NCBI GenBank assembly: GCA_025998295.1
Contig: BNVT01000006.1
Coordinates: forward strand, 1 to 29,293
DNA: 29,293 nucleotides
Direction of reading: 5' to 3'
Source of the DNA: Endomicrobiia bacterium
GTDB taxonomy: Bacteria > Elusimicrobiota > Endomicrobiia > Endomicrobiales > Endomicrobiaceae
Under the pieces are notes generated by a model. It was not told where the DNA came from. It searched no databases and was given only the letters and a program-made list of their open reading frames with translations. Both the position numbers and the translations under genes were made by a program. Of the stretch, positions 25,196 to 29,293 are shown one piece after another (positions within the stretch are counted from its first letter, which is position 1; each line of letters begins with the position of its first letter).

Positions 25196-25396
25196 ATGGC
25201 AAAAAGTAGGCATCAGGTTCCATTTTTCGATGACGGCAAGTTATGTAATATTAAAACGCCTGTTGAAATCAAATTTAAAGAAGAAAAAAATGATAAACGT
25301 AGCACATCCAGTTATTGGAAAGAAAGAACGACAATTAATAAAAGAGGTTCTAGATTCAAGAATTCTTGCAAGCGGCAAATATGTTACGCAGTTTGA
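25196..25396 (+). CDS. Small unrecognised open frame overlapping the start of the aminotransferase gene
   Basis: The frame starts MAKSRHQVPFFDDGKLCNIK with AAGGA nearby and would give 66 residues, but its last third overlaps the aminotransferase gene in another frame and reads like shadow sequence. Only about 30 residues (to near 25290) look protein-like. It may be the front of a gene cut off by the downstream gene, a real short peptide, or chance. I do not recognise it. It sits between lpxI and the gnnB-like gene. Confidence 0.25.
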   Translation: MAKSRHQVPFFDDGKLCNIKTPVEIKFKEEKNDKRSTSSYWKERTTINKRGSRFKNSCKRQICYAV

Positions 25397-26456
25397 ACAG
25401 TCTTTTGCAAAATATTCTGGTGCAAAGTTTGGTATTGCAAGCGTAAACGGAACAACGTCTCTTCATACGGCCCTTTTAATGTGTGGGGTTAAGTCCGGAG
25501 ACAAAGTTGTTACAACGCCTTTCTCGTTTATAGCAACCGCAAATTCTGTTCTTTTTTGCAATGCAAAGCCAATTTTTGCCGATATTGATCCAAAAACATT
25601 TAATATAAATCCTGTCGAACTTGAAAAAATATTGAAAAAAGAAAAGAATGCGAAGGTTGTTTTGATAGTTCATTTATACGGACTTGCGTGCGATATGGAT
25701 ACAATCCTCGAACTCAAGCAAAAATATAAATTTAAACTTATAGAAGATTCATGCCAAGCTCACGGGGCAGAATTTAAAAATAAAAAAGTAGGTTCTTTCG
25801 GCGATGCGTCAGCATTCTCGTTTTATGCAACAAAAAATATGATGACAGGCGAAGGCGGAATTATACTGACAAATGATGCGAAATCCGATAAATATGCAAG
25901 ACAGGTTATAAACCATGGCAGGGACGGTCATTTTACTCATACTGTTTTGGGATACAACTACAGACTTACAAATCTTGCTGCAGCAATAGGCATAGCGCAG
26001 CTTGAACAGCTTGAAAATTGGATAGCAAAAAGAATTGCAAATGCACAGGAGTATAATGAAGCTTTTAAAGATTTGGATTTCTTGCAAACTCCCTGTGTTC
26101 CAAAAAACTCTAGACATGTTTTTCACCAATATACGATAAGAGTTTCACCTTCTCAAAGAGAAGAATTTATTAAGTATCTTGCAGGTAAGGGCATAGAAAG
26201 CGGGATATATTACAATTCCGTAATATACAATCAGCCGTTCTATAAACAACTTGGATACGAAGTCGGGTTATGTAAAGAAGCAGAGAAAGTCGCACAAGAG
26301 GTAGTATCTCTTCCTGTTCATCAATCACTTTCAAAAGCCGATATTTACAAGATAATCAAAGTTATAAAGAGTTACAAAAATGAATATAAGAACAGCCGTG
26401 ATCGGGGTAGGATCTTTAGGACAGCATCATGCAAGAATTTTAGGACAGCACTCTAA
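25290..26456 (+). CDS. gnnB: DegT/DnrJ/EryC1 aminotransferase, probable GnnB (UDP-GlcNAc 3-keto aminotransferase)
   Basis: PLP enzyme of the sugar aminotransferase family. The start at the ATG at 25290 (MINVAHPVIGKKERQLIKEV) matches the family. GIASVNGTTSLHTALL, TTPFSFIATANSVLF, IEDSCQAHGAEF and SFYATKNMMTGEGG (PLP lysine K182) are conserved. It is followed by an oxidoreductase gene and lies between lpxI and lpxB. In Acidithiobacillus and Leptospira such a pair (GnnA, GnnB) converts UDP-GlcNAc to UDP-GlcNAc3N for amide-linked lipid A; I infer the same. The protein is about 388 residues. Its last 25 (from YKNSRDRG) overlap the next gene by 77 bases and look like read-through after loss of the original stop. 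Confidence 0.8.
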   Translation: MINVAHPVIGKKERQLIKEVLDSRILASGKYVTQFEQSFAKYSGAKFGIASVNGTTSLHTALLMCGVKSGDKVVTTPFSFIATANSVLFCNAKPIFADIDPKTFNINPVELEKILKKEKNAKVVLIVHLYGLACDMDTILELKQKYKFKLIEDSCQAHGAEFKNKKVGSFGDASAFSFYATKNMMTGEGGIILTNDAKSDKYARQVINHGRDGHFTHTVLGYNYRLTNLAAAIGIAQLEQLENWIAKRIANAQEYNEAFKDLDFLQTPCVPKNSRHVFHQYTIRVSPSQREEFIKYLAGKGIESGIYYNSVIYNQPFYKQLGYEVGLCKEAEKVAQEVVSLPVHQSLSKADIYKIIKVIKSYKNEYKNSRDRGRIFRTASCKNFRTAL

Positions 26457-27315
26457 TTCTAAACTTGAATATGTCGTTGATACAGATGAAAAAAGAGCCA
26501 TAAGGATTGCAAAAGCAAATAAGACAAATTATTTAACAGATTATAATGAGCTTATAGAAAAAGTTGGTGCTGCAGTAATTTCTGTCCCTACTACGTACCA
26601 TTATAAGGTTGCAAAACATCTTTTGCAAAACGGCATACACTGTCTTGTTGAGAAACCTTTTACTTTAAATGTTCGAGAAGCTGAGGAGCTGATAGAAATA
26701 GCAAAAGATAGAAATTTAGTTTTACAGGTTGGCCATGTAGAAAGATTTAATCCTGCAGTTATTGCAGCGGCGCCATTTATAAACAGTCCAAAGTTTGTTG
26801 AAGTTAACAGACTTGGGCCTTATGACTCGAGAACAAGTCATATAGGTGTGGTGCTTGATTTAATGATACACGATCTAGATATTTTATTTTATCTTGTAAA
26901 GGATAAAGTTGTTTCGGTTGAGGCTCACGGGGCAAAAATATTTTCTAATACCGAAGATATTGCTAAGGTTAGATTAAAATATGCAAATGGTTGTGTGGCT
27001 GATGTGTCTGCAAGTCGAGTGACGCTTGGAAAATATAGAAAAATAAGAATTTTCCAGTCGGACAGTTATGTATCTATAGATTATGCAGGAAAAAATCTTA
27101 AAGTTTATACAAAGAAAAAAGGAAAAGAAAAAATGATTTCTCTTCTTGATATAGATATTAAAAAACCTAAACTTCCATCAAATGAACCCCTTTTTTATGA
27201 ATTAGACAATTTTTTAACAAATGTAATGCAAGGTAAAAAACCTTTGGTTTCAGGCGAACAGGGCAGGGACGCTGTTGAGTTGGCTATCAACATTCTAAAA
27301 AATATGGTGTTTTAA
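26380..27315 (+). CDS. gnnA: Gfo/Idh/MocA oxidoreductase, probable GnnA (UDP-GlcNAc 3-dehydrogenase)
   Basis: 311 residues. The N-terminal Rossmann motif is AVIGVGSLGQHHARIL. The domain proceeds through AAVISVPTTYHYKVAKHLL and the family's HCLVEKPFTLNVREAEEL, with the E-K-P catalytic lysine. VLQVGHVERFNPAV resembles the related oxidoreductases of lipid A loci, and LDLMIHDLDILFYL has the H-D catalytic pair. It would oxidise the 3-hydroxyl of UDP-GlcNAc with NAD(P) to give the ketone used by GnnB. The ATG lies inside the read-through end of the aminotransferase gene. The stop (TAA, 27313-27315) overlaps the lpxB ATG. Substrate is inferred from location, not from sequence alone. Confidence 0.8.
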   Translation: MNIRTAVIGVGSLGQHHARILGQHSNSKLEYVVDTDEKRAIRIAKANKTNYLTDYNELIEKVGAAVISVPTTYHYKVAKHLLQNGIHCLVEKPFTLNVREAEELIEIAKDRNLVLQVGHVERFNPAVIAAAPFINSPKFVEVNRLGPYDSRTSHIGVVLDLMIHDLDILFYLVKDKVVSVEAHGAKIFSNTEDIAKVRLKYANGCVADVSASRVTLGKYRKIRIFQSDSYVSIDYAGKNLKVYTKKKGKEKMISLLDIDIKKPKLPSNEPLFYELDNFLTNVMQGKKPLVSGEQGRDAVELAINILKNMVF

Positions 27316-28394
27316 TGGCAAATGATAGAATCTTCATTTCTGCCGGCGATTTGTCAGGAGAAATACATGCCGCAAATCTCATAAAAGAAATAGAAAAAAT
27401 TAATCCTTCATGCCATATTTCTGCAATAGGCGGCAATAATTTAAAATTTACCACTGATGAATTTCTTGGAGATATAGTAAATATTAACGCTTTTGGGATT
27501 TTAACTCTAAAGCAAGTGCTTTATCTAGGAAAAGTTTTAAAAAAACTAGAAGAATATTTTAGTAAAAATCATCCTGATAAAATTATACTTGTAGATTATT
27601 ATGGTTTTCACATACACATTGCCTATCTTGCAAGAAAAATGAACATTCCTGTTTTTTACTATATAAGTCCTCAGGTTTGGGCATCTCGCAGCGGAAGAAT
27701 AAAGAAACTGGCCGAAACTGTAAAGAAAATGCTTGTAATTTTGCCGTTTGAAGAAAAGTTGTATAAAGATAACGGTGTTGATGCCGTTTTTGTAGGAAAC
27801 CCTTTAATAGACATGGTACCTGAAAAGCAAAGTTTTGGTATATTGTCAAACACACCTGTTATAGGTTTATTTCCAGGTAGTAGAAAAAGTGCCATTAAAC
27901 ATCATTTGCCGATAATTATTGAAACTGCAAAAATACTTAAAGAAAAAATAAATGCAAAATTTGTAATGTTCAACGCTGATAAAAAAATTAGTTGCGCTTT
28001 GCCGGAATATATAGATTTAGATATTTCTGGAGATTTTAATAAAAGAAAAACTATAGATTTTGCAATTTGCCCATCTGGAACAGTAAGTATTGAAAACGCT
28101 TTAATGGGAATTCCTATGGTTGTGATGTATAAATTATCGTATTTTAACTATTTTTTTATAAGGGCAATTATAAGGATAAAGTATATAGCCATGGTAAACA
28201 TTTTAGCCGGTAAGAGTATAGTTCCTGAATTTATACAGTTTGATGCAAACCCGCAAAAAATTGCTATTTCAGTATTAGAACAGATAAGATCTGAAAATTA
28301 TATGCCAAAAGTTAAAGAACTTCTTGCTTTTAGAAAAATGCTGGGAATTTCTGGAGTAAACAAAAGAGTTGCCGAAATTATTTTAAACAGCTGA
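27315..28394 (+). CDS. lpxB: Lipid A disaccharide synthase
   Basis: LpxB joins lipid X to UDP-diacylglucosamine to form the beta-1,6 disaccharide. It has 359 residues and a GT-B fold. The start IFISAGDLSGEIHAANLIKE carries the G-D-x-S-G-E-x-H motif. VDYYGFHIHIAYLARK, FYYISPQVWASRSGRIKK (the P-Q-V-W-A block), LPFEEKLYKDNGVDAVFVGN with HP-like PLID, GLFPGSRKSAI and CPSGTVSIENALMGIPMVVMYK follow in the family order. Its length is slightly short but complete. It ends the envelope run; no LpxK, KdtA or later lipid A gene follows in the window. Confidence 0.95.
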   Translation: MANDRIFISAGDLSGEIHAANLIKEIEKINPSCHISAIGGNNLKFTTDEFLGDIVNINAFGILTLKQVLYLGKVLKKLEEYFSKNHPDKIILVDYYGFHIHIAYLARKMNIPVFYYISPQVWASRSGRIKKLAETVKKMLVILPFEEKLYKDNGVDAVFVGNPLIDMVPEKQSFGILSNTPVIGLFPGSRKSAIKHHLPIIIETAKILKEKINAKFVMFNADKKISCALPEYIDLDISGDFNKRKTIDFAICPSGTVSIENALMGIPMVVMYKLSYFNYFFIRAIIRIKYIAMVNILAGKSIVPEFIQFDANPQKIAISVLEQIRSENYMPKVKELLAFRKMLGISGVNKRVAEIILNS

Positions 28395-28416
28395 ATATAG
28401 AGGGCAAAAAGATTTT

Positions 28417-28812
28417 TTATGTTTTCAACACCAAAACTGAAACAATACCTGTCACACATGAATCCGCACCACTACCTGTACCTGCGCTGCTGCTCGAGCT
28501 TGGACTTAAACTTGAACTCTGCTTGAATCAGACTGCTTGGACTTGACTTACTTGAGTTTGTACTTGAACCGCTCAAATCTGCTTCTGCTCCTACCACTGC
28601 TTTGCTATGAACGACATACTCCGATGGTGGAGCGGCAGAGAAAAACCTTCAAGCTCTTCAAGCATCATCTCTTCACCATATCACTGCTCATCCCAGCCAC
28701 ACCCATATCACCACTGCTGCTTTTGTCTATGCCACTACCGCAGCGGCCGCGTGAGGCATCATTGTTTGAGCGTGGACTACTCAAGCTTAGACCACTCCTG
28801 ATTTGACCGTTT
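28417..28812 (-). pseudogene. Serine-rich low-complexity protein remnant
   Basis: On the minus strand, two frames show serine/glycine-rich text: SGLSLSSPRSNNDASRGRCG with GIDKSSSGDMG (ending at a TGA at 28665-28667), then LSGSSTNSSKSSPSSL, and in a shifted frame SSSLSPSSSSSAGTGSGADS with CVTGIVSVLVLKT to the TAA at 28417-28419. The pieces look like one serine-rich linker and C-terminus broken by frameshifts, as in secreted or surface proteins. The DNA has short degenerate CTTGGACTT/CTTGAACT repeats and is visibly richer in G and C than the neighbouring genes (including a GCGGCCGC). I recognise no family. Confidence 0.4.
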
Positions 28813-28824
28813 TGGCTTCTCCGA

Positions 28825-29004
28825 TTACTTCAAAGATTTTACAATGAGAGCTTTGTTTCTTCGTTTATAAAATGTCTTTATTTCTTTTTCGTCATGGGCT
28901 GCTTCTATGTGTTTTGTACCAACATATTGCCGCCATTCTTTGACTATAATATTCCCATTCCTGATTTTATGGTTATGTATATATTCCCTAATAACCCTTG
29001 ATTG
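28825..29004 (-). pseudogene. Unrecognised basic open frame without a start codon
   Basis: A frame of about 59 codons on the minus strand, with no ATG/GTG/TTG start, contains IREYIHNHKIRNGN, VKEWRQYVGTKHIEAAHDEK and TFYKRRNKALIVKSLK. The text has normal amino acid composition and charge, and looks like a fragment of a real, basic, helix-rich protein. After its stop the neighbouring frame continues FEVIGEAKTVKSGVV, so a frameshift may have split it. I cannot assign it. Confidence 0.3.
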
Positions 29005-29066
29005 TTAGACTATTGCCTCACAGAGCAAGCTATGGCAAACTGCTTAAAGTAGTACAATTAGGCTAT

Positions 29067-29293
29067 GGAAACGCTCAAAAAAGAACAGACAGCATAGTAC
29101 ATATAAGATACACTATCATTTTGTAACGCCCAAAAAAGCATAGAAAAGCTATATTTGGTAATGTTTGCGTTGTAATAATAGTCTAAATAACAAAAGAAAT
29201 TAAAATAACGCTACGGACATAGAGTTTTTAGCAAGTTGGAATAGATGGCAACCACCCATTATCCACTTAAGTTGCAGCTCAAAGTTCTTTCCG
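29067..29293 (+). mobile_element. IS200/IS605-type TnpA transposase remnant (runs off the window)
   Basis: Read in a single frame from 29067, ignoring stops, the text is KRTDSIVHIRYTIIL, RPKKHRKAIFGNV, ITKEIKITLRT and VGIDGNHPLST. This parallels the TnpA core, in which a Y-H-I-V segment, P-K-Y-R-R-K, then a D-H-V/I-H-x-L motif follow in that order. At least five in-frame stops (29124, 29184, 29220, 29229, 29268) show it is dead. The H-x-H pair is worn (G-N-H-P-L). It lies beside other decayed sequence and continues beyond the right edge. Confidence 0.5.

Noticed and set aside
28537..28806. Plus-strand 89-residue frame after lpxB
   Set aside because: Leucine/proline-rich shadow of the serine-rich minus-strand text.

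Overview
The window is AT-rich and tightly packed, from a Gram-negative bacterium. It holds BamA and almost the whole early lipid A pathway, next to many short broken gene remnants. The gene set (fused LpxC-FabZ, LpxI instead of LpxH, two LpxA copies followed by a GnnB/GnnA-like pair) and the many gene fragments fit a host-restricted member of Elusimicrobiota, such as the Endomicrobium symbionts of termite-gut protists. That assignment is inference from gene content and composition; no marker gene such as 16S rRNA is present.

Layout. (1) 1-3686 is eroded: a jag fragment, a possible PilT/GspE-type ATPase fragment, three TadE/TadG-like pseudopilin genes (one frameshifted), dispersed and inverted repeats, and a tRNA-Ala(CGC). 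(2) 3687-13282 is a minus-strand run read right to left: dxs, a YidC-like/sulfatase-like membrane fusion broken by two lesions, a TagB/TagF-like glycerophosphotransferase, a class V aminotransferase, a TagD-like cytidylyltransferase, tlyA, mnmE. The middle four genes look like a self-contained surface polyol-phosphate or phospho-amino-alcohol pathway set between dxs and tlyA, which are neighbours in many bacteria. (3) 13283-14068 has no recognisable intact gene, but holds small open frames and a perfect anti-16S sequence. (4) 14069-17626 on the plus strand: malic enzyme, the two subunits of class I fumarate hydratase, and coaX. (5) 17868-28394 on the plus strand: bamA, a remnant resembling skp/ompH, lpxD, lpxC-fabZ, lpxA, a second lpxA, lpxI, a small unexplained frame, gnnB-like, gnnA-like, lpxB. 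(6) 28395-29293 is decayed: a serine-rich fragment of different base composition, an unrecognised open frame and an IS200/IS605-type transposase remnant running off the edge.

How it works together. LpxA, LpxC, LpxD, LpxI and LpxB take UDP-GlcNAc to the lipid A disaccharide, and FabZ supplies 3-hydroxyacyl chains to the same branch point. GnnA and GnnB would convert UDP-GlcNAc to its 3-amino analogue, so the lipid A may carry amide-linked chains, with one LpxA paralogue perhaps serving each sugar. BamA assembles the outer membrane porins. The minus-strand block may build or transfer a second phosphate-containing surface component. Malic enzyme and fumarase link malate, pyruvate and fumarate.

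Lesions are frequent: at least two frameshifts, one internal stop, one probable homopolymer slip that removes a stop codon, and several remnants, consistent with ongoing genome reduction.
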